Notes under the pieces: generated by a model | Seen by the model: only the letters and a program-made list of their open reading frames with translations | Databases searched by the model: none | What the model was told of the DNA's origin: nothing | Position numbers and translations under genes: made by a program | Shown: in pieces, positions 1 to 9,104 of the stretch | Layout: each line of letters starts with the position of its first letter | How positions within the stretch are numbered: position 1 is the first letter of the stretch | NCBI RefSeq assembly: GCF_000372645.1 | Contig: NZ_APMP01000026.1 | Location: 1 to 64,000 of the forward strand | Origin: Caulobacter vibrioides OR37 | Lineage (GTDB): Bacteria; Pseudomonadota; Alphaproteobacteria; Caulobacterales; Caulobacteraceae | Direction: 5' to 3' | DNA length: 64,000 bases

Positions 1-107
1 GGGTTTGGGGTGGGGGGTGACTACGGGGGTTGATGCCGCGCGACGCCGCCGACTCAGCGATCACCCCCATCCCAAACCCTTCCCCCATCAAGGGGGAAGG
101 GCGCTGG

Positions 108-112
<5 letters not shown>
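1..112. repeat. Palindromic intergenic repeat (TTCCCCCATCAAGGGGGAA type), cut by window edge
   Basis: The first 20 bases and the stretch at 61-80 are near-perfect reverse complements of each other. The right side continues into a short hairpin (CTTCCCCCAT/AAGGGGGAAG) at about 79-101. The left arm starts outside the window. The same element type recurs at 12918-13054 and 15447-15568. The element overlaps the 3' end of the acyl-CoA dehydrogenase gene by a few bases and could act as its transcript end. Confidence 0.7.
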
Positions 113-1412
<1,300 letters not shown>

Positions 1413-1566
1413 GGCCGTTCCCTCTTCCCGCTCTCTCGTGTCAAACAGTTGTTTGAAGCTTTTGTAGACCGCCCTGACCGGCGCGGCAAGCGCCATGCGC
1501 CCGATCGTCGCGCCGAACGCGCCGAACCGGGTTGTCATGTCGGCGCGCCTGGCCGAAAAGACCCCC

Positions 1567-2163
1567 ATGCTGAACCTGACCGCCGATACGCTCGAGGGCC
1601 GCTACGTCCGGCTCGAACCCGTCACCGTCGACCATCGCGACGAACTGAAGGGGGCCATCGACTGCGATCCCGACAGCTGGGAGATCATGTCGGTCAACGG
1701 CTGCGGCGAGGGCTTCGAGGACTTCTGGGGCGCGCTGCAAGGCGAGACCCAGCGGGGCGAACGCATCGGCTACGCCATCCGCCGACTGTCGGACGGCAAG
1801 GTGGTCGGCACCTCCAGCTACCTCAATATCCGCAGGCTGCACGGGGGTTTGGAGATCGGCTCCACCTTCCTGAACCCCGACGCGCGCTCGGGTCCGGTGA
1901 ACCCCGAGAGCAAGCGCCTGATGCTGTCCCACGCCTTCGACAAGGCCGGGGCCATCCGCGTCGAGCTGGTGACCGACGTGCGCAACGCGCGCAGCCAGGC
2001 CGCCATCGAGAAGCTGGGCGCCAGCAAGGAAGGCGTGCTGCGCAACCACAAGATCACCTGGACCGGCCACGTGCGCGACACCGCCGTCTTCTCGATCACC
2101 GACTACGACTGGCCGGCGATCCGTGAACGGCTGGAGTTCCGCCTCGCCGAAACCTTCGTCTGA
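1567..2163 (+). CDS. GNAT-family N-acetyltransferase (RimJ/RimL-like)
   Basis: 198 residues from the preferred ATG. The protein opens with a GRYVRLEPV strand typical of RimJ/RimL-like acetyltransferases. It carries the acetyl-CoA binding part in its second half and ends with the [13 protein letters not shown]...EGVLRNH block that marks this subgroup. It likely acetylates an amine on a protein N-terminus, a small molecule or an antibiotic; the substrate is not predictable. Upstream in-frame starts at 1495 and 1537 exist, but the homologous region begins only at about 1567. It is divergent from the acyl-CoA dehydrogenase gene. Confidence 0.85.
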   Translation: MLNLTADTLEGRYVRLEPVTVDHRDELKGAIDCDPDSWEIMSVNGCGEGFEDFWGALQGETQRGERIGYAIRRLSDGKVVGTSSYLNIRRLHGGLEIGSTFLNPDARSGPVNPESKRLMLSHAFDKAGAIRVELVTDVRNARSQAAIEKLGASKEGVLRNHKITWTGHVRDTAVFSITDYDWPAIRERLEFRLAETFV

Positions 2164-2240
2164 CGACCTGGCGAAATAAAACGCCGTTCTCTCGACGGTC
2201 GTAAGACTTCCAAAAGCATCAGGCGCTAGCGTCGGTCCCC

Positions 2241-3473
2241 ATGACGGCCATCGCATGCCTGCGTATCCTGTTCACGGACGGAGAAAGCCGTCCCGGAGAA
2301 GTGCCCAAGCACAAGGCGCAGGGCGTCGCGGACGCGTTCCTGAAAGCCCGCTGGCGCAAGCCGCGCAAGTGCGGGGCCGTGGCGCCCCTGGCCTTCGTCA
2401 TCGCCGACACGCGCGTCGACCAGCTGGATCCCACCGAGCTGCAGGCCCTGGCCGCCGAGCTCGAAAAGGTGCTGTTCCCCGGCCGCCCGATCGGCACGAT
2501 CGCCCTGATGAGCTTCGAGGGCGACGAGCAGGCGGTCCTGAAATTCGCCAGCCTGTCGGAGAAGGAGCTGATGGGCCTGATGGCGGGCGAGGGCTATGGC
2601 GGCGACGCCGGCCGCGTCCACGTCGTCCGCGCCGACTCCGTTCACCCGCTGCCCTGCACGCGCGAGGAAGCCAAGGCCCAGGCCGCCGAGAAGGCCGCCG
2701 CCGCCCAGCCCCCCGTCGCCGATCCGCCCCCCGCCGCCAAGCCCGCTCCGCCGAAGACGGCGGCGCGGATCGAGAGCCCGCCGCCGGCCGCCGAGACCGG
2801 CTGGTGGGGCGTCCAGGACCTGGCCCAGGGCGTTTTCGTCGGCTCGGCCATCGGCCTGCGCGCCGACCTGATCGGCCCGGTCCCCGAGGACGACGCCAAG
2901 CTGCTCAAGCGCGACCTGATCTGCCTGACCGACGCCCAGGCCGCGTTGAAGACCGCCGCGTTCGGCGAGATCCATGTGCCGTTCAGCTTCTGGAACCTGA
3001 CCACGCCGTCCTCGCAGGACGCCTATCGCGGCCGCCTGTCGCGCTACCCGCTGGACCAGCGCCCGCGCCTGTGCGCCACGGTCTACGGCACGCCGCGCGA
3101 GGCCTCGATCGGTATGCTGCAGCAGGCCCGCGCCTTCCTGAAGGGCGGCTTCGCCCTGATGGACGTCCGGATCACCGACCCGACCTTCCCGATCCAGAGC
3201 CTGTCCCCCGATCTCGTCGACAGCATCACCCTGGTGCTGTCGGGCGAGACCGAGCAGGCGCGGCTGAAGCAGATCCTCAAGTTCGTCGAGCGCAAGGCCG
3301 GCTACGTCGCCAAGGGCGTCCGCCAGGCGGTGGCCAATGTGACCTCGGCCGTCGAGTTGGAGGCCTGCAAGGTCGCCGGCGTCGCCCGCGTCCAGGGTCC
3401 GATCGTCACCGACCTGCTGGACAAGCCCGTGGACGGCCCCGAGGCGGCCGAGCAGGCCAAGAACGCGGCTTGA
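2241..3473 (+). CDS. Uncharacterised two-part protein with Pro/Ala linker
   Basis: 410 residues, not recognised. The N-terminal part (about 1-135) has an alpha/beta pattern. A low-complexity Pro/Ala/Lys linker at about 142-185 follows. The C-terminal part (about 190-400) contains a strand-helix alternation, with IHVPFSFWNL, ALMDVRI and DSITLVLSG as its most distinctive pieces. There is no signal peptide or membrane segment, so it should be cytosolic. The C-terminal alternation loosely resembles an (alpha/beta) barrel such as an EAL domain, but no catalytic EAL signature is visible. Codon use and GC at third positions match the neighbours, so it is very likely a real gene. Confidence 0.8.
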   Translation: MTAIACLRILFTDGESRPGEVPKHKAQGVADAFLKARWRKPRKCGAVAPLAFVIADTRVDQLDPTELQALAAELEKVLFPGRPIGTIALMSFEGDEQAVLKFASLSEKELMGLMAGEGYGGDAGRVHVVRADSVHPLPCTREEAKAQAAEKAAAAQPPVADPPPAAKPAPPKTAARIESPPPAAETGWWGVQDLAQGVFVGSAIGLRADLIGPVPEDDAKLLKRDLICLTDAQAALKTAAFGEIHVPFSFWNLTTPSSQDAYRGRLSRYPLDQRPRLCATVYGTPREASIGMLQQARAFLKGGFALMDVRITDPTFPIQSLSPDLVDSITLVLSGETEQARLKQILKFVERKAGYVAKGVRQAVANVTSAVELEACKVAGVARVQGPIVTDLLDKPVDGPEAAEQAKNAA

Positions 3474-3551
3474 CGGGGCGCCGTTTCGCGGGCGCTTGAC
3501 CCTCACCCCGCGTGAGCCCTGAGTGATCGCCCCATCGAGAGGGAAGGTCAC

Positions 3552-4325
3552 TTGAGCGTCTACACGGTCAAACAGATGGCGAGGCTGTCCGGCGTCTCGG
3601 TGCGCGCGCTGCACCATTACGACGCCATCGGCCTGCTGCGCCCCCGCGCCGTGGGGGCCAACGGCTATCGCTACTACGACCGCGAGGACCTGCTGCGTCT
3701 GCAGCAGATCCTGTTCCACCGCGCCCTGGAAACGCCGTTGAAGGACATCCAGGCCGCCTTGGACGATCCGGGGTTCGACCTCGCCGCCGCCCTGCGCGCC
3801 CACCGGGTTCGCCTGGCGTCGGAGGCCGAGCGCTACGCCCGGTTGGTGGACATCGTGGACCGCACCCTCGCCGACCTCAAAGGAGACGAGACGATGGAAG
3901 ACAAAGAGATGTTCAAGGGATTCGACCCGGCCAAGCAGGCAAGGCACGAGGCCGAACTGGTCGAGCGCTACGGCGAGCCGATGGCCGAGCGGATCGCGCA
4001 GTCCACGGCCGGCATGAAGAGCTGGGGCAAGGGCGACTGGGCCGGCTTCCAGCAAGAGGCCGCCGCGATCGAGCACGACATGGCCAGGGCTCTGAGCCAG
4101 GGCCTGCCGGTCGACAGCGATCCGGTGACGGCCATCATGCGCCGCCACTGGGCGTGGATCGCCAAGTCCTGGAACCGAGAGCCGACGCCGGACGCCTTTG
4201 CGGGCTTGGCGCATCTCTATCAGGACAACCCGGAGTTCACGGCCCGCTACGAAGCGATCGCGCCGGGGCTGACGGAATATCTGGCCGAGGCGATGCGCGC
4301 GTTCGCGGAGCGGCGGGCGGCTTAG
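3552..4325 (+). CDS. MerR-family regulator with C-terminal TipAS domain
   Basis: 257 residues starting at TTG, with GGGAAGG 6-12 bases upstream. Residues 1-70 are a MerR winged helix (MARLSGVSVRALHHYDAIGLL, then GYRYY). Residues about 75-110 form the dimer helix. Residues about 118-257 are a TipAS antibiotic-recognition domain. TipA-type regulators bind drug-like peptides and twist their promoter to activate transcription. The domain here has no cysteine at all, so the covalent thiopeptide capture described for Streptomyces TipA is unlikely; non-covalent sensing is an inference. A strong internal start at 3894 could also yield the sensor domain alone. The gene converges on mutL across a nested palindrome. 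Confidence 0.92.
   Translation: MSVYTVKQMARLSGVSVRALHHYDAIGLLRPRAVGANGYRYYDREDLLRLQQILFHRALETPLKDIQAALDDPGFDLAAALRAHRVRLASEAERYARLVDIVDRTLADLKGDETMEDKEMFKGFDPAKQARHEAELVERYGEPMAERIAQSTAGMKSWGKGDWAGFQQEAAAIEHDMARALSQGLPVDSDPVTAIMRRHWAWIAKSWNREPTPDAFAGLAHLYQDNPEFTARYEAIAPGLTEYLAEAMRAFAERRAA
3894..4325 (+). CDS. Possible free TipAS domain from an internal start
   Basis: AAGGAG at 3879-3884 lies 9 bases before an in-frame ATG at 3894 (codon 115 of the MerR gene). This would produce a 143-residue protein made of the TipAS domain alone. In Streptomyces lividans tipA the same two-product arrangement is established: a long regulator and a short 144-residue drug-sequestering form. The SD sequence and spacing are seen directly; production of the short form here is inferred. 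Confidence 0.5.
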   Translation: MEDKEMFKGFDPAKQARHEAELVERYGEPMAERIAQSTAGMKSWGKGDWAGFQQEAAAIEHDMARALSQGLPVDSDPVTAIMRRHWAWIAKSWNREPTPDAFAGLAHLYQDNPEFTARYEAIAPGLTEYLAEAMRAFAERRAA

Positions 4326-4463
4326 CGCCCCCTCCGTCGCGACGCGTATCCGCATCGCGCCACCTCCCCCGCTTCGCAAGGGAGGAGAAGGCTGCGATCT
4401 CCTCACCCGTGTAACGGGGGAGGTGGCTCGGCGCCGGCAGGCGACGAGACGGAGGGGGCGCTA
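4323..4463. repeat. Nested long palindrome between convergent genes
   Basis: TAGCGCCCCCTCCGTC at 4323-4338 is the exact reverse complement of 4448-4463. Inside it GCCACCTCCCCC at 4359-4370 pairs with 4416-4427. The two convergent genes (MerR/TipAS and mutL) end at its two edges, and the MerR stop codon lies within the left arm. This is a MITE-like or REP-like element without coding capacity. It could fold as one long hairpin and act as a bidirectional transcript end. Confidence 0.75.
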
Positions 4464-4468
4464 TCGCA

Positions 4469-6397
4469 CTAGCGCCGCCCGAACAGCTTCTCGATATCGG
4501 CCAGCTTCAGCTCCACATAGGTCGGGCGGCCGTGGTTGCATTGGCCGGAGTGGGGGGTGGCCTCCATTTCGCGGAGCAGGGCGTTCATCTCGGCGCCGTT
4601 CAGCCGGCGACCGGCGCGGACGCTGCCGTGGCAGGCCATGGTCGAGCAGACCTCCTCCAGCCGCTCCTTCAGGGCCAGGGCCGCGCCGTTCTCGGCCAGG
4701 TCGTCGGCGATGTCGCGGACCAGGGCGGCGGCGTCGGTCTTGCCCAGCAGGGCGGGGGTCTCGCGCACCAGCACCGCGCCGGGGCCGAAGCTTTCGATGA
4801 CGAGGCCGAGACTCGCCAGCTCCTCGGCGCGGGCGACCACGCGCTCGGCCTCGGCGGGGTCGAGGTCGACGACCTCGGGCAGCAGCAGGGTCTGGCGCGC
4901 CACGCCGCCGTCGGCCATCTCGCGCTTCATGCGCTCGTAGACCAGGCGTTCGTGGGCGGCGTGCTGGTCGACGATCACCATGCCGTCGCGGGTCTGGGCG
5001 ACGATGTAGGTCTCGTGCACCTGGGCTCGCGCCGCGCCTAGGGGATAGTCGATATAGCCCTCTCCCCCTTGCGGGGAGAGGGTTGGGTGTGGGGGTGTCA
5101 GCGCGGCGACGGTCTCTTCAAAGCCCGCGCGCCCACCCCCTGGCCCGCTCCCCGCGAGGGGGAGGGGGAAATCGCCCTCCACCCGCGCCGAAACCTCGGT
5201 CAGCCCCGGCAAGTCCATGCTTTGCATGTTCAGGGGCCGCTGCGTCGGCGGGGTCCAGCCGCCTTCGCGCCAGGCCGAGAAGCCCGCTGGCGAAGGACCC
5301 GGCGGGTAGCCCGGGAACGGACTCTGCTGGGCGCGGATGCTGTCCAGGGCCTGGGCCGCGACGGTGGTCGAGGCGCGGTGGCCCGCGCCGGCCAGGGCGT
5401 GCCGCAGGGCGCCGACGATCAGGCCGCGCACCAGGGCCGGATCGCGGAACCGCACCTCGGCCTTGGCCGGGTGGACGTTGATGTCGACCTCGGTCGAGTC
5501 CAGCGTGACGTAGAGCGCCGCCGTCGGGTGGCGGTCCCGGGCCAGGAAATCGGCATAGGCCGCGCGCAGGGCGCCTTGCAGCAGGCGGTCGCGCACCGGC
5601 CTGCCGTTGACGAACAGGTACTGGTGGGCGGCGTTGCCCCGGTTGTAGGTCGGCAGGCCCGCGAAGCCCGCCAGCCGCACGCCGTCGCGCGTCTGGTCGA
5701 TCTCGATGGCGTTGTCCTGGAAGTCGCGGCCCAGCACGGCGGCGAGACGGGCGAGGCGTCCCTGAGGCCCCGGATGCTCGGCCGGCAGGCGCAGGATCCG
5801 CCGCCCGTCGATGTCCAGCGAGAAGGTGATGGCCTCGTGGGCCATGGCCTGGCGCTTGATCTCCTCGGTGATCGCCAGGGCCTCGGCGCGTTCGGACTTC
5901 ATGAACTTCAGGCGGGCCGGCGTGGCGTAGAACAGGTCGCGCACCTCGATCCGCGCGCCGTGCGGGCCGGGGAAGGCGGCGGGGGCGACGTCGCCCACGC
6001 TGCCGCCCTCGACCAGGATCGAGAAGGCGTCGGCCTGGCCTCGGGCGCGGGAGCTGATCGACAGCCGCGCCACCGAACCGATCGACGGCAGGGCCTCGCC
6101 CCGGAAGCCCATGGTGTGGATGCGCAGGAGGTCCCACAGCCCGTCCTCGTCCGGGGCCAGCTTGGAGGTGGCGTGGCGCTCGATGGCCACCGGCAGTTCC
6201 TCGGCCGTGAGGCCGCAGCCGTCGTCGGCGACCAGGATGCGGGTCAGGCCGCCGCCGTGGGCCTCGACCTCGATCCGCGTGGCGCCGGCGTCGATGGCGT
6301 TGTCGACCAGCTCCTTGATCGCGCTGGCCGGCCGCTCGACCACCTCGCCGGCGGCGATGCGGTTGACGGTCTCGGGCGGCAGGCGGCGGATGGTCAT
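4469..6397 (-). CDS. mutL: DNA mismatch repair protein MutL
   Basis: 642-residue MutL, which couples MutS mismatch recognition to strand incision. The start ATG at 6397 gives the canonical [18 protein letters not shown] beginning; the open frame runs further upstream but without homology. The N-terminal GHKL ATPase carries the expected NAIDAGA and DDGCG motifs. The C-terminal domain carries DQHA-x2-E-x4-[11 protein letters not shown] and CNHGRPT, the metal-binding motifs of endonuclease-active MutL. This fits a bacterium that lacks MutH. The variable linker, at about residues 408-447, is encoded by an in-frame copy of an intergenic palindrome (5057-5174), which lengthens the linker with Pro/Gly-rich sequence. 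Confidence 0.97.
   Translation of the reverse strand: MTIRRLPPETVNRIAAGEVVERPASAIKELVDNAIDAGATRIEVEAHGGGLTRILVADDGCGLTAEELPVAIERHATSKLAPDEDGLWDLLRIHTMGFRGEALPSIGSVARLSISSRARGQADAFSILVEGGSVGDVAPAAFPGPHGARIEVRDLFYATPARLKFMKSERAEALAITEEIKRQAMAHEAITFSLDIDGRRILRLPAEHPGPQGRLARLAAVLGRDFQDNAIEIDQTRDGVRLAGFAGLPTYNRGNAAHQYLFVNGRPVRDRLLQGALRAAYADFLARDRHPTAALYVTLDSTEVDINVHPAKAEVRFRDPALVRGLIVGALRHALAGAGHRASTTVAAQALDSIRAQQSPFPGYPPGPSPAGFSAWREGGWTPPTQRPLNMQSMDLPGLTEVSARVEGDFPLPLAGSGPGGGRAGFEETVAALTPPHPTLSPQGGEGYIDYPLGAARAQVHETYIVAQTRDGMVIVDQHAAHERLVYERMKREMADGGVARQTLLLPEVVDLDPAEAERVVARAEELASLGLVIESFGPGAVLVRETPALLGKTDAAALVRDIADDLAENGAALALKERLEEVCSTMACHGSVRAGRRLNGAEMNALLREMEATPHSGQCNHGRPTYVELKLADIEKLFGRR
5057..5174. 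repeat. Intergenic-type palindromic repeat inside mutL
   Basis: GCCCTCTCCCCCTTGCGGGG at the left edge and the complementary GCTCCCCGCGAGGGGGAGGG at the right edge bracket a GC-rich centre. The same CTCTCCCC-TTGCGGGGAGAG type occurs between genes at 40224-40343, 56268-56402 and 62941-63077. Here it is translated without a stop, in the MutL linker, giving residues such as [12 protein letters not shown]. Confidence 0.8.
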
Positions 6398-6531
6398 CAA
6401 GCGGACTTTCGGGCGGAGCGCGCCGGCGGGACGAGCGCCACCATTGCCACTCCTTAATTTGACCGGCCGGACGGCGGTCGGCCAAGCAAGGACAGTCGAC
6501 ATATTTAGCGCGATTCCGCCGCCGTTCGAGG

Positions 6532-6588
6532 AACGGCGTGCTGGACCGCCTGCGGGCCAAGGGCTTCACCGTAACCGCGCCTGAATAA
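6532..6588 (+). pseudogene. C-terminal remnant of a TraB/GumN-like paralogue
   Basis: Eighteen codons followed by TAA read [18 protein letters not shown]. The last residues of the next gene are GGVLDKLRAKGITVRTPG. Twelve of 17 aligned positions are identical. No start or upstream homology is visible between this and mutL. The simplest reading is a tandem paralogue lost by deletion, leaving its 3' end. Confidence 0.6.
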
Positions 6589-6645
6589 GGTCAAGCTTCC
6601 GCCATGGCGGCGCGCCACGGTTGAGCCGAAACAACGGGAGGCTGA

Positions 6646-7593
6646 ATGCGCGCGTTTCTGACAGGCTTGATGCTGGCGGGGATCACCGTCGGGGGCCAGG
6701 CCCAAGCCCAGGCCCAGGCGATCGATGACCCTCAGGCCAATGTGGTCGAGGCCCTGGTGGTCAGCGCCAAGCTGCCCGGCCCGGCGTGGTGGCGGGTCTC
6801 GGACGGCGACACCACGATCTATGTGATGGGGATGCCGTCCATGCTGCCGAAGGGGCAGGCCTGGGACAAGACGGTGCTGGAGCGTCGCCTCGACGGCGCC
6901 TTCGCCCTGCTGACGCCGCCGGTCTGGCAGGCCGGGCTGACCGACATCCCCGCCATGCTGCGGCTGCGGGGCAGTCTGAAGGACGACGGCGCCTGGACCG
7001 CGCGGGCCCCGGCCCTGGCGGCGCGGACCCAGCACGCCTGGACCGCCGTCGACAAGAACGACGACGGCTGGCGCAAGTGGAAGCCGCTGTTCGTCGCTCT
7101 CCAACTGAACGGCAAGGCCAACAAGCAGGCCCAGCTGCAGATGTCCGAGCCGGACCGGACCATCGAGAAGCTGGCCCGCGAGCGGCGGGTCAAGGCGCGG
7201 CCGGCGGCGGTCCATAAGGCCATGCCGATGCTGAAGTCCCTGGTGCGCGAGAACAGCGAGGCGGCGGGGCTGACCTGTCTGTCCGAGACCCTCGACGCGG
7301 TCGAGGCCGGCTCCGCGCCAGCCCGGGCGGCGGCCGACGCCTGGGCGCAGGGCCGCGTGAAAGAGGCCCTGGCCGCTCCGCGCAGCGCCGAGCGCTGCGA
7401 GTTGCTGCTGCCGGGCGTCTCCGATCTGAAGCGCCAGCTGGTCGACGACGAGGTCGGAGGGCTGACCGACCTTCTGAAGACGCCCGGCCACGCCGTGGCG
7501 ATCTTCCCGCTGCGGGCCCTGGTCGCCGAGGGCGGGGTGCTGGACAAGCTGCGGGCGAAGGGGATCACGGTGCGCACGCCGGGGGACGGGTAG
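6646..7593 (+). CDS. TraB/GumN-family secreted protein
   Basis: 315 residues with an N-terminal signal peptide (MRAFLTGLMLAGITVGGQAQAQ, cleavage near residue 20-25), so periplasmic or exported. The mature part begins PAWWRVSDGDTTIYVMG, the typical opening of TraB/GumN proteins, and ends with the family-like GGVLDKLRAKGITV. In related families this fold is discussed as a metal-dependent protease-like domain. No conserved GxxH pair is obvious here, so enzymatic activity is doubtful. Start ATG at 6646 has a CGGGAGG ribosome site. A remnant of a paralogue lies just upstream. The gene is divergent from mutL. Confidence 0.8.
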   Translation: MRAFLTGLMLAGITVGGQAQAQAQAIDDPQANVVEALVVSAKLPGPAWWRVSDGDTTIYVMGMPSMLPKGQAWDKTVLERRLDGAFALLTPPVWQAGLTDIPAMLRLRGSLKDDGAWTARAPALAARTQHAWTAVDKNDDGWRKWKPLFVALQLNGKANKQAQLQMSEPDRTIEKLARERRVKARPAAVHKAMPMLKSLVRENSEAAGLTCLSETLDAVEAGSAPARAAADAWAQGRVKEALAAPRSAERCELLLPGVSDLKRQLVDDEVGGLTDLLKTPGHAVAIFPLRALVAEGGVLDKLRAKGITVRTPGDG

Positions 7594-7641
7594 GGGCGCT
7601 TCCGTCGCGAGGCCGAGGACAACCTGTTGAGCATCCACAGC

Positions 7642-7692
7642 TAGAGCGTGATAGCCGAAAGTGTGAGCGGTTTCGGCGGTTATCACGCTCTA
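7642..7692. repeat. TAGAGCGTGATA hairpin, single-hairpin member of the TAGAGC family
   Basis: TAGAGCGTGATAGCCGAAA at 7642-7660 pairs with 7671-7692 with a three-base bulge. The trailing AATGTTTGATTT-GGAGCC matches the junction sequence between the two hairpins of the longer copies at 45181 and 53559. This looks like a partial (one-hairpin) copy. It lies between the convergent TraB/GumN and DUF3850 genes and could end both transcripts. Confidence 0.75.
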
Positions 7693-7748
7693 AATGTTTG
7701 ATTTGGAGCCTGTCGCGCCAGGGGCGCGGGGTGGTCGTCGGGCCAAGC

Positions 7749-8228
7749 TCAGCCCTTGCGCACGATCCGCGCGGCGGCGGCGTGGAAGCCGGCCTCGGCC
7801 TCGGCGGAGTCGGCGACGGCCGCGTGGCGGTCGCGGGCGACGCCCATGTTGCTCTTGGCGTAGCTCTCCGAGACCTTGCGGGCCTCCTGGGCGCGCAGGG
7901 CGGCGTTGGAGGCGGCGGTCTCGTGCCACTGGGCCAGGGCCTCGGGCGTCAGGTCGCCGGCCGCGTCGGGATGCGGCGCCACCTCGCCAAAGCCGATGGC
8001 CACGAAGCCGTGGATCACCCCGCCATAATCCTCTTCCGACAGCAGGAAGGTGATCTGCCGCTCCTCGACCTGGCCGGTGTAGTCCTGGGTGTCGGGCTCG
8101 AACTCGCGCAGCACCAGGATGTCGCCGACCTTGAAGTCGCGGTCGTTGCGACGGATCTCGAAGCGCTTTTGGCCCGACCGCACGGCGGCGAAATATTTGG
8201 GCCAGGTCTTCAGGTCGTGGCGGTTCAT
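7749..8228 (-). CDS. DUF3850 / ASCH-like domain protein
   Basis: 159 residues. The first 85 residues match the DUF3850 pattern: HDLKTWPKYFAAV, GQKRFEIRRNDRDFKVGD, then LREFEPDTQDYTG. This is a compact PUA/ASCH-related fold thought to bind RNA or modified nucleotides. The remaining 75 residues are a charged helical tail rich in Ala, Glu and Arg, not typical of the short stand-alone members. Similar small proteins are often phage-encoded, but nothing else here is phage-like. No operon partner is visible, since a palindromic repeat separates it from engB. Confidence 0.8.
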   Translation of the reverse strand: MNRHDLKTWPKYFAAVRSGQKRFEIRRNDRDFKVGDILVLREFEPDTQDYTGQVEERQITFLLSEEDYGGVIHGFVAIGFGEVAPHPDAAGDLTPEALAQWHETAASNAALRAQEARKVSESYAKSNMGVARDRHAAVADSAEAEAGFHAAAARIVRKG

Positions 8229-8322
8229 GGTCGGAAGCTTTTCTGGGAAAACGGAAGGCGGTGGTTCTGGCGGCGGAACCCTAGCGCACGGTTAATGGCT
8301 CAAACATATCCCCAAACCAACA

Positions 8323-8436
8323 CGTCATCCCGCGACTTGTTCGCGGGACCCATTTGTCGGTCGCGGACGCGGAGCGGAACGGAGCGTTCACGGTGCGGCT
8401 GAACCATGGGTCCCGCGCATGAAGCGCGGGATGACG
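8323..8436. repeat. REP-like palindrome (CGTCATCCCGCG type)
   Basis: CGTCATCCCGCGACTTGTTC begins an arm at 8323-8353 that is complementary, with a few mismatches, to 8406-8436 (ATGGGTCCCGCG...GGGATGACG). It lies downstream of engB and upstream of the DUF3850 gene, both on the minus strand. No protein-coding potential. A long stem could form. Confidence 0.7.
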
Positions 8437-8456
8437 GCGCGAGTTGGGCGATCAGA

Positions 8457-9104
8457 TCACGCGTCGACGCACAGCCGGACGATCTCGGCGCGCAGGTCCG
8501 GCATCCCCAGGCCCTTTTCGGACGAGGTGGCCAGCACGCGGGGGAAGGCCGCCGGGCGCTTGGCGATGGCCTTCAGCGTCTCGGCCACGACCTTGTCGAC
8601 CTCGGCGGGCTTGATCTTGTCGGCCTTGGTCAGGACGATCTGGTAGGACACCGCCGCCTCGTCCAGCGCGTCCAGCGCCTCCAGGTCGACCTTTTTCAGG
8701 CCGTGGCGGCTGTCGATCAGCACATAGACGCGCTTCAGGTTCGGGCGGCCGCGCAGATAGGCCCGGCCCAGGTCCTGGAACTTGTCGGCGATCGAGCGCG
8801 AGACGCGGGCGAAGCCATAGCCGGGCAGGTCGACCAGCCGCACCGTCTCGGCCAGCAGGAAGAAGTTGATCTCCCGCGTGCGGCCCGGCTCGTTCGAGGC
8901 CCGGGCCAGGTACTTCTGGTTCACCAGGCCGTTGATCAGGCTGGACTTGCCGACGTTGGAGCGGCCGGCGAAGGCCACCTCGGGCAGGTCCGCGGACGGC
9001 ATGGCGTCCATGCGCACCGCGCCCATCACGAACGAGACGGGTTGGGCGAAGAACACCCGGGCCCGCTCGATTTCCTCGTCGGTGAAGATGGGATCGTCGC
9101 TCAT
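8457..9104 (-). CDS. engB: Ribosome biogenesis GTPase EngB (YihA/YsxC)
   Basis: 215-residue TRAFAC-class GTPase needed for late 50S subunit assembly. G1 is GRSNVGKS at 47-54, G3 is DLPGYG at 92-97 and G4 is TKAD at 159-162, in standard order. The start ATG at 9104 overlaps the yidC stop by one base (TGATG), which points to translational coupling; longer in-frame extensions upstream overlap yidC and can be discarded. It is the last gene of the rpmH-rnpA-yidC-engB block, an arrangement found in many alphaproteobacteria. Confidence 0.97.
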   Translation of the reverse strand: MSDDPIFTDEEIERARVFFAQPVSFVMGAVRMDAMPSADLPEVAFAGRSNVGKSSLINGLVNQKYLARASNEPGRTREINFFLLAETVRLVDLPGYGFARVSRSIADKFQDLGRAYLRGRPNLKRVYVLIDSRHGLKKVDLEALDALDEAAVSYQIVLTKADKIKPAEVDKVVAETLKAIAKRPAAFPRVLATSSEKGLGMPDLRAEIVRLCVDA

